DNA from: Anaeromyces robustus
Taxonomy: Eukaryota > Neocallimastigomycota > Neocallimastigomycetes > Neocallimastigales > Neocallimastigaceae
Direction: 5' to 3'
NCBI GenBank assembly: GCA_002104895.1
Contig: MCFG01000014.1
Span: 247,501-311,500, forward strand
DNA length: 64,000 bases
Below, piece after piece: positions 12,951 through 48,476 of this stretch. How positions within the stretch are numbered: the first letter of the stretch is position 1; each line of letters starts with the position of its first letter. A program made the position numbers and the translations under genes. The notes under the pieces are model-generated. The model did not search any database and had not been told where the DNA came from. It saw nothing but the letters and a program-made list of their open reading frames with translations.

Positions 12951-13570
12951 ATTAATTAGAAAATTTTACTACTGTAAATAAACCAAACTTTTTATATTTT
13001 GTGTACATTATAATAATCATATTTTCATATTTTTATTAATTATTTAAAAATAAACTATATATAAAGAGAACTTAAATATTAATAATCTTCTAATATATTA
13101 TAATAAATTATTAATCATTAAAATAACAATGATTAATAATACGTTTAAAAAATCTAATATATTTTTTCAATTGTATAAACAGTATATAGATCTTACTTAT
13201 TATTAAAAATAATTATATTATTAAATAACATTACTATTATCAATAATAATAATGATACCTAATAATTATGTTATATTAATTTTAATCAAAAAAGGTAATA
13301 ATGTCAATTTATATTAATAAATTATTTAAAAAAAAATATATGAAATCAAAAAATGTTTTATATTACATAATTATTATGAATATTAATAAAATCAATGAAT
13401 ACATAAAATTATAAATAAAAAAGTCAAAATTAAATATTTTAGCCTTAAGAATATAAAATAGTATATTATAAAAAAAATTGCTATTTTATATAGTAGTAGT
13501 TAAAAAAGAAATAAAAAACCAAAAAATCATAAAAGTTATATATAAATTCAAATCAAAAGAAATGTTAGTT
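12951..13570. other. AT-rich gene-free stretch
   Basis: Plain AT-rich DNA between the LINE-like fragment and the minisatellite. No feature recognised. Confidence 0.45.
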
Positions 13571-14235
13571 AAAAAGTTAAACTAAATATATTAATTATAA
13601 TTTATAAAGATACCTTGGTATGGTAAAAAGTTAAACTATATATTAATTATAGTTTATAATTGTACTTTTGCAATGGTAAAAAGCTAAATTATTTATATTA
13701 ATTATAGTTTATAAAGATTCTTTTGCAATGGTAAAAAGTTAAATTATTTATATTAATTATAGTTTATAAAGATTCTTTTGCAATGGTAAAAAGTTAAATT
13801 ATTTATATTAATTATAGTTTATAAAGATTCTTTTGCAATGGCAAAAAGTTAATTATTTATATTAATTATAGTTTATAAAGATTCCTTTGCAATGGTAAAA
13901 AGTTAAATTATTTATATTAATTATAGTTTATAAAGATTCTTTTGCAATGGCAAAAAGTTAATTATTTATATTAATTATAGTTTATAAAGATTCCTTTGCA
14001 ATGGTAAAAAGTTAAACTATATAATATTAATATAGCTTATAAAAATAATTTTGGAATGGTAGGAAGTTAAATTATTTATATTAATTATAATTTATAAAAA
14101 TACTTTTCAATGATAAAAAGTTAAATATTTATATTAATTATAGTTTATAAAGATATTTTTATAATGGTAAAAAAGTTAAACTATATATTAATTTATAGTT
14201 TATAAAGATACTTTTACAGTAGTAAAAAGTAAAAA
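13571..14235. repeat. Minisatellite, about 12 copies of a 53-56 bp unit
   Basis: Direct tandem array. Units start with AAAAAGTTAAA at about 13571, 13625, 13677, 13733, 13789, 13843, 13897, 13953, 14007, 14061, 14114 and 14168, with a degraded unit at 14224. Each carries ATTAATTATAGTTTATAAAG followed by a TTTTGCAATGG box. The central copies (13677-14006) are nearly identical and edge copies are diverged, which fits homogenisation from the middle. Copies of 54 and 56 bp alternate in the centre, suggesting a higher-order dimer. Confidence 0.9.
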
Positions 14236-15066
14236 TTATCTTATTTAATAGAGTTCGTAAAACTATCTTAATAGCAATGTTAGTGATAAAATTAAAAATA
14301 TTTATTATTTAAGGATTAATAAAAATTCTTTTTTTGATAATAATGAAAAAAGTTAATATTTTTATTAACAGAAATGCTTAAGTAACAGTAATATAAGAAA
14401 TTTAAAATATAAATTTATTATCCATTACAAATTTCTAATAAAATAAATTTTTTAATTATAATAAAATAATAATAACAAATATTTATTTAATGTTATAATT
14501 AATAAAAATTTGTATTTTTTTTTTAAATATTTATTTAATATTATAATTAATAGAAATATGTATTATTTAATAAAGTTAATAAAATAATAAGAAGATATTT
14601 AATAATATTAATATTAATAACATTAATTAAAATCTTATTATTAAAGTTAAAATATCAACTGTATAAATTTTTTTTTAAAAATTTTACCTCATAAAAATAT
14701 TTATTAACTTAAATTGTATCTATTATATAGTTTAACTTTTAAAGAATTTGTTAATATTTGAGTTAAATCTATTTCTAAGTCAAATGACAGTTTTGATAAT
14801 ATAATTATTAGAGTAGATAAAATATTAAAAGTAACCAAAATACTTTATTATGTTATATTTTTCTGTTTTGAAAAAATTCAAAAAATTACCATATTATTAT
14901 GATTTTTGGTATAAATAAAAAAAGTTAATAAAATTTAAGTATAATCAGTTAAAAATAATTATAAATCAATTATTACCATCTTTAACACTATTTATAATTA
15001 ATAACCATATTTATTAATTAATATTAATATATAATGAATTAATAATATAATCTATATAAGGTTAAA
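14236..15066. other. AT-rich gene-free stretch
   Basis: No feature seen apart from short A/T runs. It separates the minisatellite from the inverted-repeat element. Confidence 0.45.
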
Positions 15067-15330
15067 ATATCGTGCTTATTAAGTTTTTCAGAAAGGAATA
15101 AAAACCAATTAAAATGAAAAATAATAAAATTTTTTTTAACATTAATAGATTTACATTATCAATTATTTGAATTAATAATATATATAAAATTTAATGAATT
15201 TGATATATCAAATGATATAAATATATAATTAAAACTTTTCGGATATTAATAATTAGAGTAATTAATACTTTTTTTTATTTCATTTTAATTGGTTTTTATT
15301 CCTTTCTGAAAAACTTAATAAGCACGATAT
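15067..15330. mobile_element. MITE-like element with 53 bp perfect terminal inverted repeats
   Basis: The left arm (15067-15119) begins ATATCGTGCTTATTAAG and the right arm (15278-15330) is its exact reverse complement over 53 bases. The arms enclose about 158 bp of AT-rich DNA with no open frame. Perfect long arms around a short non-coding core are the structure of a miniature inverted-repeat transposable element, and perfect arm identity points to a recent origin. The flanks are too AT-rich to define a target-site duplication (TA or a longer A/T word are both possible), so the superfamily is not assigned. A stand-alone hairpin-forming repeat is the alternative. Confidence 0.75.
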
Positions 15331-18300
15331 ATTATATAATACACGTTCATTAATTAAAGTACTTTTAAAAGATTAATTATTAATTTATTTCATTTAATTT
15401 AAATACCTTATACCTTTAATAAATTTAAAAAAAAAAGGTATTCAGTGTAATTCAGTGTCTATTAATAATGTGTAAAATAATTAATAAATTAATGTATTAG
15501 TAATTGAAAATAAGATTAAATAAAAAAAAAAAAAATCTTCATTCCATAAAAAATTTAAATTTTAATTTTAAAATTGAATTAAAAAGCTTTCATTCTATAC
15601 GATAAAAAATCTATACAGTATAAATTCCATACAAAAGTTACTCTTAAACAAATGAAAATTCCTTTATTTTAATTAATTATTTTAAACTTTAAAAAATTAT
15701 TAAACTATAATTAGGATTTATTATTGAAGTAAATATATTAAAAAAATTTTTAATAATTAAAATAAGAAAATTACAGAAATAAAATAAAAACTAATTAAAA
15801 GAAATCTTTTTTTTTTAATAATTATAATAAGAAAATTACAAAAATAAAATAAAAAACTAATTAAAAGAAATCTTTTTAATTATTAAAACGTTAATTAAAT
15901 TGAATATTTAATTTCAATATTCAATATGTGTATTATAAAAAAAAATAAATATCCATATTAATGATAAAAGAAATATTAATACTTTCTAAATATAGTTATA
16001 GTAAATATTAATACAAAATTTAATTTATTTTATATTAAATAAACTTTATAATAATTGAAAAAAACATAAATATATTATATTTTATATATAATATACATCA
16101 GATTATATTACATGTTATTAGTAAAGTATAATTATAGTTTATATAAGAATTTATGGAATTAATTCATTAATATTTTTTAAAATAAATTTTTTTACTAAAT
16201 TTCTAACCGTTTTGTGACAGTTATTAATTTTTTTTTAATAATATTATTATTAAAAAGAATATTTCAAAATATAATAAAAATAAAAAAAATGATACATATA
16301 AAACGATTAACATTATAAATAGGTTTATAATTATTATATAAAATACTAATAATATAATAATTATTTTTTATATTTGATTTTTATATAATACATAAAGAAA
16401 GAAAAATATTTTATTATTATATAGATATATATTTATATATAATATAATATTTATTAATTATTGGTTCTTTCTTCCATTTAATGAAGCGGGAGACACACAC
16501 TATTTATGAAATTATTATGCTATATTCTAATGATAATAATAAATAACTATTAAAATATCGTTATTCTTTAATTATTCCTAGTAAAATTATACCTTATATT
16601 TTCTTTTTTCTATACTTAAAAATAAGTTTTAAGAAGAATATTATATAATGGAATAATTATTAATACTTTTTTAAGAAGTTTAATTAATATATAATTTTAT
16701 TAATAATGATATTATTAATATTATTTTTACTATATAAAGTTTTTAATAAAATTGGTATCATTATCATCAACTTAATAATATTTTATTATATTATATTAAA
16801 TATTAAAATAATAAATGATTAAAAATATAATATTAAATGAAAAATAAAATATTTTTCTTTTATTTTTTAATTAAATATTGATACAATTATAGATAATTTT
16901 CAATATAAAACAGATACTCTAAGGTATAATTGAAAAAAAAAAAAAAACATAAGAAATAGTAATAATAATATTATTATTTCTTATTGCCAACACTTTTTTT
17001 TTTTTTAACTTGTAGGTATATTAATGACTACACTATAATATATATTCAATTTATTATAAGTTTTTCTTTTAAATTTTTTAATATTAAGAATTTTATTATA
17101 TTTTATTTATTCCATTTAATATAATAATAATATTATTATAATATTATTATTATATTATGAGAGAAGTCATTTTTAATTTAATATGGGTAATTTTTATATT
17201 ATTTTTTTTTATTATAAATATTCTTTTTTTTTTTCATTTGATTTTAATAATTATTTAATTAATTTATAACATTTCATATATAATATTTTTATAAATTAAA
17301 TTACATATTATATAATTTTTTATTATAAAATTATTTTTATTCATTATTTATTAATATTGAAGATTTTTTATATTTTAATATATTCTAATACCATTTTAAT
17401 ATATATTGTTCTATATTCTGTATTATAATATGTTTTTTGATATTATTAATATATTAAAATAATATTCAATTATAATTATTAATATATTGATTATATATTG
17501 AAACACATATTAATATGTAGTATATTATATATTATTATAAATATTGTTATTCATTTAATTTAATATATATTATAAATATATTATATATATTTAATTTATA
17601 TATTAAAATATTAATCATATTATATAATAATATATTGCATATCATAATATTATTTATAATAAATAGAATAAACTTTTAAATTCCTTTTATTAATGATAAT
17701 TATATTATTTTTATTAAATCTTTTTATTTTGTATTACTCAATACCTTTTTTATTATGATATAAAGTTCATTAATTTATAAATTAAAAATCCTTTTATAAT
17801 AAATATAATTTATTATTAATTTAAATTTTTAAAAAATTTTTTTTTATACTTTATAATCTTTTCAGATTTTTTTTTCTTTTTTTTTTATATATTTATTATA
17901 ATACATATTTCAATATATTATATTAAATTAATTCTTTATAATAATTAACTATATAATATATTATATATTATTATAAATTAGTTATCTTATGAATATAATT
18001 AATTTATTATTAATTATTTGATAATAGTAAATATTATATAATTAAATAATTATATATAATTATTTTTTAAGTTAATTAATATTTGTTGGTGGATTTATTA
18101 GTTAATTATATTCATTTATTCATTTTAAATAATCATTTTATTGTATTATTATGTTAACTTAAAATCATTATAAAAAAATTTTTTTTTGTGTTTTTTAATA
18201 ATATCATATAAAAATAACAAAATTTTTCTGTAATTTTTTTTTTTTTAAAAAAAAAAAAATAAAGTTGATTTTTTTTATTATGTAAAAAAAATTATACTTA

Positions 18301-18826
18301 ATTATAGAAATATTATAAAGAGTAGTAGTATTAGTATATTATATCAAGTACTAAAACTATAAATTTTTATTATATTATAGAATAAATTTACCAAAAAAAC
18401 ACTTATTAGAAATATAAATATAAAAAAATTAAAAAAAAAATAAATTATTAAAGAAAAAATCTATTGTATAAAAAATATTAAAATAAAATTAATAAAAATT
18501 AAAATAAAATTAATAATAATAACAATAATAATAATAAAAATAAAAATAAAGAAAATAATAAATATTCAAATAAAAGTAACCGAGAAAAATAAATTTATTC
18601 TTTAAAATTTTGATAATTATAAAGAAATAAAACAAAAAAAAAATAAATATATATATATATAAATATTATAAATATAAATTATAAATAGTATATAAATTAT
18701 TAATAAATAGAATTCAAATTTATAAAAAATTTAAAATATAAAAATTTAATTTACAACATATTTATTATATATTACATTTAATATAATCTTTTTAGAGAAA
18801 AGAAAAATAAAAACAAAAAATCAAAA
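15331..18826. other. AT-rich spacer and long A-rich leader of the dockerin gene
   Basis: About 3.5 kb with no gene. A tandem duplication of about 66 bp lies at 15749-15877. The last 600 bases (18230-18826) switch to an A-rich composition ending AAAATCAAAAATG, which looks like the transcribed leader of the secreted deacetylase. No other element recognised. Confidence 0.5.
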
Positions 18827-21470
18827 ATGAATTTTATAAATAAAGCAATAATATTTACTTTTATAAGTTTAATTATCGGTTGTATAGCAACTGATGTTCA
18901 AGTTGGAATGAAACTTTTAGTTCTTTCAACTAGTGAACCAGCATCTGTTATTAAAACACTTCAAGCATATTCTATTGAATATGATTATTTAGAATATAAT
19001 TATGGACATCAACTTGAAGGAGATTTACCATTATATACTGAAGATAATCAACCAAAATACTATGGTGTTATCCTCGGTAATGGTGCTCTTTCTGTATTCC
19101 ATGAAGATACAGGTAGTTGGGGAAGTATTTTATCAGCAAGCCAATGGGCATATCTTTCAGAATATCAAAAAAAATATGGTGTAAGAGTTGTTGCTCTTGA
19201 TGATTCACCAGATTATACTTATGGTACAGCTGTTTTTGATGCTAATATTTGGGGTGTTTCTAGTACTCAAAAAATGACAATCGCTGATAATGATATAGCT
19301 AAATCAATCTATAAAGAAGCAGGTGTTAAAACTACTGCTGAATTAGATACTCAAGGGTAAATATATTAATTTTTAAGAATAAAATATTATATAGTAATTT
19401 TTTAATTATAATATAATTTTTTTTATTATTTATTATAATTTAAATATTATTAATATTTAAAATTTATATAAAAATATATAATTTTAAAATATATATATAC
19501 ATATATATTTATAAATATCATTTTTCATTATAAAAAAAAAAATAATTAGTTTATATCATGTTCCAGTAAAGATTATTAATGAAGCTATTGCTACTCCAGT
19601 TATTACTTTACAACCAAATGAAGATCTTAAAGAAGAATCAATTGTTGTTGTTTACACTAAGAATGAAGGTTGTGAAAGACTTTCATTTTATATTTCATTT
19701 GGTGATTGGTCTCTTAACAGTATTATGTTAAACCATTTATGGGTATCATGGGTAACTCGTTCATTATATGCTGGTGAAAGACGTGTAACTTTCTCACCAC
19801 ATATTGATGATGTATTTATTTCTACTGGTATTTTAAATACAGAAACTAATGAATTAGAAAGTGCTACTAATTCATACCGTTCAACTGTTGAAGATTTTGA
19901 AATTTTAAAAAAATGGCAAGACAGTATAGTTGATATTCTTCCAGCAGGATCATTTATTAGATGTGAATTAGCTTTCAATGGTAATGGTATTCTTGCTGTT
20001 ATTGATCCATCTATTGCCCTTGAAGTTGATGGTGAAAGATATTGTGAACTTGAATATATTAAAACTCCAGGTAAAGGTGTTAATAGATGGCCAGTTGAAA
20101 ATTGGACACTTCCATACGATAAAGAATTTCTTGAAAATGATAGTTTGTTTGCTTACTTTGATAAAGAAGAAAACAATAAGAACTTTTACTGGTCATCACA
20201 CACTTTCACTCATGAAAATTTAGATGAAGCTACAATTGCTGATGCTGATAATGAACTTAGAAATAATATTGAAATTGCTAAGCTTTTAGGTGTTTATGGT
20301 AAATCTAACTGGTCTGGTAAGTCTATTATTACTCCACAAATTTCTGGTTTAAGAAATGTAGACGCTATTAACACCTTAAAGAAATACGGTATTGAATCTG
20401 GTACTGGTGATTTATCTAGACCAACTCTTTGCAATTTAGAAAATCCATATTTACCATTCATCACTACTCAAGAAAGTAGTAATTATGATGGATTCACAAT
20501 TATTCCACGTTCTCCAACTGAAGTTTACTACAGTAGTAGTAACACTGATGACAATACTTATATCTATAACCTTATGTACAAGGATCAAATTGGTGAATCT
20601 ACCTGGGAAGATATTCTTGAACGTGAAGTTAAACGTACCGTAACTTTAATGATGAATTTAAGAAATGAAGCTCATCAATTCCATCAAATTAATACACGTA
20701 GTCATGATCTTAATGACAAGGAAAGTTTAGTTCAAAAATGGAGTACTGCTGTTCTTAAGAAATATGTTAGTTTAGTAGACTGGCCAGTAAATTCATTAAA
20801 ACTTGATGATCAAGCTAAATTATATGTTGATAGATATGACAGAATCACTTATTGTGATGTTAGCAAATCTTTAGTTCTTGAAGGTGATTATGTTACCGCT
20901 GTTAAAGTTGTTCCAAATTCTATTGAAAAAGATTGTAAGATTCCAATTACTCTTCCACAAAATGTATCTCAAGATAAGAATGATACAAAGGTTTCTTATG
21001 AAAGAAGAGGTAAGGATCGTTTAGTTGCTTGGGTTAAGTTTGAAAAGGGTGATAATGAAGCTAAAACCATTAAATTAAATCCACCTCTTGCTTGGGCTAA
21101 TGGTGCTGAAGCTTCACAAGAAAACCCAGAAGATCAATTCTGTTGGAGTGAAAGCCTTGGTGTTAGATGTTGTAAGGGTGCTGAAAACATTGTAGAATAC
21201 ATGGATCAAGAAGGATGGTGGGGTGTTACTGAAGAAGATCAATGGTGTGGTATTGTTAAAAATGAACAATGCTGGGCCGAAAACTTTGGTATACCTTGCT
21301 GTGAATCTGAACAATTAGATTTTGTACTTTATGATGGTGTCATTGGTTATGAACAAAAGTATGAAAATGATGAATCTAGACCAGCCGGTGGTTGGTGTGG
21401 TATTAAAAGTGCTTCTAACCGTGTTAATAATAATGCTTTAGAATTATTCAAAGAACAATTCAATTTATAA
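18827..21470 (+). CDS. Secreted Agd3/CE18-like polysaccharide deacetylase with two fungal dockerins
   Basis: Two exons, 18827-19356 and 19550-21470, give 816 residues. Residues 1-21 form a signal peptide ending GCIA. Residues about 25-250 match the N-terminal region of Agd3, the Aspergillus galactosaminogalactan deacetylase of family CE18. The deacetylase barrel carries SPHIDDVF (His261, Asp263, Asp264) and SHTFTHENL (His394, His398), the metal and catalytic motifs expected of this superfamily. After a beta-rich linker come two Cys-rich modules: 708-745 (CWSESLGVRCC to WCGI) and 751-795 (CWAENFGIPCC to WCGI). These are fungal dockerins, which dock enzymes onto the scaffoldins of anaerobic-fungal cellulosomes. 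The product is therefore expected to be an extracellular, cellulosome-bound deacetylase of an amino-sugar polysaccharide. Substrate is inferred only. Codon use is richer in GC than that of the neighbouring Asn-rich genes, as in highly expressed genes. Confidence 0.82.
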
Positions 21471-23602
21471 ATATAATAAACAATAAAAAAAAAATCATTC
21501 ATATGTTTATATAAAAATAACAAAACAAAAATAACCTAAGCTATCAACATACAAATTTAATCTTTTTTAATTACTATTTATTATTAAAAATAATATAGAA
21601 TTTTGAACAACATAAAAAAAAAAAAATCTTTTTTTCTTTTTATTTTAAAAAAATGATAATAAAATAAAAAAAAAAAGAAATAAAAAGAAAAAATAAATAC
21701 AAATTAATATACAAAAATTTATTTATTAAAAGAAATAATGATATAAGAAAAAGAAAAAAATTTTTTTTCCTTATTTAGAAAAACTATAGAATAAAAATAA
21801 TAATTATATATAAAAAAAGTTATATACAATAGATTTATTTTAAAATAAAATAACTTAATTTAAAAATTAATGCCTAGATATAAATATTATTTAAATATTA
21901 ATATTATTGGTAATTATTTTTTATTAAGAAAATGATAAAAATAATATTTTTTTTTCTCCTAAAAATTTCTTTTTAGTAAAAAAAAAAAGAAAATTAAAAA
22001 AAAAAAAGAAGAAAAGAAAAGAAATAATTAAGAAGAAAAAGTATTTGTCATTATTTATAATTTTTTTAATATAATTAATAGTAATCTTTTTAAATTTTTT
22101 TAAAAGTTTATTAAGGTTAAAAATTAATAAAAATGTAAAATAGTATAATAAAAAAAAATAATCAAATATAATCAAATATAAATAACAAATAAAATATAAT
22201 AATAATAATAACAATATAACATATTTACATTTATGTATTTATTATAATAATAATAATAATATTAATAATAATAATATAAATAAAAAAATAACAAGTAATT
22301 AAAACTTTAAACATTTTTTTCTTTTTCTTTTTTTTTTTTTTATTCCATATATTAAATTTTATTATTTTACATTTTTTACTTTAGTAATGTCTATGTATAT
22401 TTTTTTTTTATTTGATAATAACTCTGATTATTTCAGTTTCTGGGACAGAATTTTTTTTTTTTCTTTAATAAGAAATTATAATGTTTAGTTGATACCTATA
22501 TAAAATATATGTTAAAATTTTAAATTATATATGTTAAAATTATAAAATGTATCATTCTTTTCACATATATACATAAAAATTCTATTTTAAATAATAAAAT
22601 GTATATATTATTTTATTTATTGATTATAGGGAATCCAAACTTTTATAAAAAATCAACATTGAAATGACTTGCTGTAATTAAAAGTAAAAACAATGATAAT
22701 AAATTTTATGACTAAACATATTATAATATTAGGATATAAATACCTTCATGGGAAAAAAAAAAAAAATTTATACATTTTTTACTTTAGTAATGTCTATGTA
22801 TTATTTTTTTATTTGATAATAACTCTGATTATTCGACATTATTTCAGTTTCTGGGACAGAATTTTTTTTCTTTAATAAGAAATTATAATGTTTAGATATA
22901 AAATATATGTTAAAATTATAAAATGTATCATTCTTTTCACATATATACATTAATACTATATTTTAAATAATAAAATGTATATATTATTTTATTATTTTAT
23001 TATACTTTTAATATTAAATAATAATAAAATAAAAGTTTTTTAAATAAAACAATACAAAATAACAATAAAAATAAAAGTTTTGATAAACAAAACAAACAAC
23101 TAAATAATAATATAAATAATATATAAATAAACATAAAATATGTAATTTATTTTACAGTAAATGACCTAGAAAGCTTTTTTTTTATACCTTTTCCTCCCAA
23201 TTGTAAATGGATAATATAAAATTTAAATTTTAAATTGGAGATAATTAATTTATTGACTAAATATACTATTTGATATGTTTATAATAATGCCACAATAATT
23301 AATAAAGGGAGATAAATATATGAAATATAAAATAAATTCAAGTGTTATATAATATACTGTGAAAGATTAGAAATATTACTTGAAAATAAATATTAATAGT
23401 GAATGATTAGTTTTTGAACTAAACTATACAATAATAATATTATTATTATAACATTACAATATTTATAATAAATAATAAAAATAATAAAAAATAATAAAAA
23501 TAATATTAATTAATATACTTTATATTATTATATACATTATTTTTATTTTATTTTATTTTTTTTTCTTCATTATATTATATTAAATCACATATATATATCT
23601 GA
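21471..23602. repeat. AT-rich spacer with an imperfect direct duplication
   Basis: No gene. The segment at 22369-22619 recurs at 22772-22994. Both share ACTTTAGTAATGTCTATGTA, the box TTTCAGTTTCTGGGACAG and a CATTCTTTTCACATATATAC stretch, with small indels between copies. The repeat is spaced by about 150 bp and neither copy has an open frame. It may be a duplicated promoter or a non-coding repeat family. Confidence 0.7.
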
Positions 23603-23723
23603 ATGAAATTATAAAAAAAAAATTAATAAATATATAATTTTATTCATATTTAAAAAAAAAAAAATGAAATTATAAAAAAAAAAATAATAAATATATAATT
23701 TTATTCATATTTAAAAAAAAAAA
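23603..23723 (+). repeat. Two tandem 60 bp copies before the CotH start, each with a mini-uORF
   Basis: A 60-61 bp unit begins at 23603 and again at 23664; the real start codon at 23724 falls at the matching place of a third, partial unit. In the two complete units the ATG is followed by AAA TTA TAA, so each encodes Met-Lys-Leu-stop. In the gene the same place reads ATG AAG TTA TTT. If transcribed, the leader would carry two three-codon uORFs, which could lower translation of the CotH-like protein. Confidence 0.75.
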
Positions 23724-26226
<2,503 letters not shown>

Positions 26227-27116
26227 AAACAATAAATTAAAAAACTATTTAAATTTTTACATATTATTTTTTTTTAAAGAAAAATAATTATTGGTGTTTT
26301 ATTTAATTATATTTATCATTTTCCTGTATAATTTTCTATAGTATTTTTAGAAATACTACCATTATAAATAATATTAAATAAAAGAAAATTTTTATAAATA
26401 TATTGACTGTTTTTTTCAATGTATGAACTTTCTTTTATATAGAATATAGTATTAGTTAAACATCCATTATAACTAAATAATTTCAATAAAATTATATTTT
26501 AAATTATGAATTTTGTGTAACATCCATAATTAAATTCATTTATATAAATGAATTTTTATAAGAATAGTTATATTTTATATGCTATTAATGTAAAATATAT
26601 TAGAATATATTATTTTATTTATAATTTTTAATAAATATTATTTTTTTTTTTTTTAAAAAAAAAATAAAATATTAATTTTTAAAAATTTAATTTTGTCTTT
26701 TAATTATTATACTTCATTTTCAAAAAAATAATAAATTTCATAAAATGTACAATTACTATTAATTTATTATAAAAGAAATTTTTTTATTCATTTATCATTA
26801 GAAATTAAAAATATTAAATATATCTATTTTTCATATCTACAATAAATTAATACAATAATAAATATAAATATACCACTAAATATCATAATTAGATAATAAA
26901 TATTTTATATATTCAACATCTTTTAGTTTTAATATTTCATTCATATCATCGAGTATAACAAAATATTAATAATTATATGTGATAAATAATAATTGAAGGG
27001 AACAAAAGAAAAAAGAGAGAAATATATATATAATACTAATAAAAATACATTTTTTTATTTAACACCAAAACTCTTTAAACATATATTATTTTTTTTTAAA
27101 TTATTCATTCTTTGAA
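26227..27116. other. AT-rich spacer, no gene seen
   Basis: 3' flank of the CotH-like gene and upstream region of GCP6. Only homopolymer and short A/T repeats were noticed. Confidence 0.5.
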
Positions 27117-34087
<6,971 letters not shown>

Positions 34088-34901
34088 ATGAATCATTAAT
34101 AATTACTAATGATAATATTATTAATATTAATATTAACATAAAAATATTATAATAATGTATCAATACTTACGATTATATATCACTACTTAAATTATATATA
34201 ATCATTTTTTATTATAAATATAATTCATTGATATAAAACATTTATTTTTTATTTATGTAAAAAAAAATAAAATTATGTATAATTATTATAAATTTAATAT
34301 ATGCCATGTGATTTAAAAAATTAATTAAATTTGAAAAAAAAAGTTACGGACAACAAATTAATCAAAATATATTAAAATTATTTAATTATATATGTTTTCA
34401 ATATAATTTAACTATATTTGTTAATATATATAAATAAAAAATTTTTTAAAAAATATCAAAATTGATTAAAATATATTTCTTTTAACATCACTTTTTAATT
34501 AATTTAAAATAATAAAATATAAAATAAAATAAAATAAAATAAAATAAAATAAAAAAAAATAGACAGAAATAATTTTATTGAAATTTTGAAATTTTTAAAA
34601 TTAATCTTATTTATATTTTTTTTTGCATTTTATATTAAGGAATTTATTATTAAAGGAATGGGATTAGTAATTTTTATTTTTATTTGAAAAACTTTTGGTA
34701 TAATTATTAAAGCAACATCAATTTCTTCATAAATAATATCTTATCAATATTATTCACAAAAATTATTCACAAAAAAAAAAAAAAAAAAAAGAAAAAATTA
34801 TAATTTAAGAAGCATTTGAAAAGAATTAAAAAATATACAATATATAAATCAATTATTTATTTATATATCAATTATTTATATTATTATTTAATTAAAAGTA
34901 G

Positions 34902-34939
<38 letters not shown>

Positions 34940-35052
34940 CATATATCATATTTTATATATATTAAAAATATAATATATATTAATATTCAATGATATAATA
35001 AGAAATTATATGATTTCCCGAAATCTTTGATTAATAATATAATCTTCATGTC
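34088..35052. other. AT-rich spacer between GCP6 and EXO1
   Basis: No gene. A (TAAAA)n run lies at about 34509-34555 and an AT dinucleotide run at 34918-34940. The EXO1 promoter is expected here. Confidence 0.5.
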
Positions 35053-40535
<5,483 letters not shown>

Positions 40536-40974
40536 TTTTTATATATTGTGTTAATTTTTTTTTATAATTTATTCATAAATATTATAAGTATTATCAAATT
40601 TTCTAATAGTATAATATTACGAAATAATTGTATTTATTTCATAGATATTATTATTTTAAACATATTTATAAAATATAATTTATTATGTTTTATTAATCTC
40701 TAAATATATTTATACAATATTAATTTTGTATTTAGATATATTATTTTTAATTTTTAATTTTTAATTTCTAATTTTTAATTTTTAATTTTTAATTTCTAAT
40801 TTTTAATTTTTAATTTTTAATTTTTTTCTTTTTTATTTCATTTTTTAGTATAAATTCATTTAGCTAATATATATATATATTTAATATATATTTAGATAAG
40901 ATATTTATATTGATATATTGATATATTCAATATTCAATATTCAATATCAATTTAAAAATTTGAAAAAATTGAAG

Positions 40975-41009
<35 letters not shown>

Positions 41010-41185
41010 AAATAAAAAAATAAAGTGAAAATAAAAACAAATAATAAATTAATAAATTAGATAAAAAAATATATAAACAGCAATGTCAATATGATAATTA
41101 ATTGAATAAAAGGAATTAAATAATAGAAGAAAAAAATAATGAAATAATGTTATGGTTATCCTGTTTTAAAATTTCAAATATAATT
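40536..41185. repeat. Convergent spacer with (TTTTTAAT)-type repeat and long A run
   Basis: Between EXO1 (+) and the large minus-strand gene. About 40738-40826 is a chain of AATTTTT/AATTTCT units. A run of about 30 A lies at 40977-41007. No gene is seen. Confidence 0.6.

Positions 41186-48476
<7,291 letters not shown>

Noticed and set aside
13571-14235. CRISPR-like array
   Set aside because: Units are joined without unique spacers, and the genome is eukaryotic; it is a minisatellite.
22693-22875. Small plus-strand frame in the spacer
   Set aside because: It lies across one copy of a non-coding duplication and is not open in the other copy.
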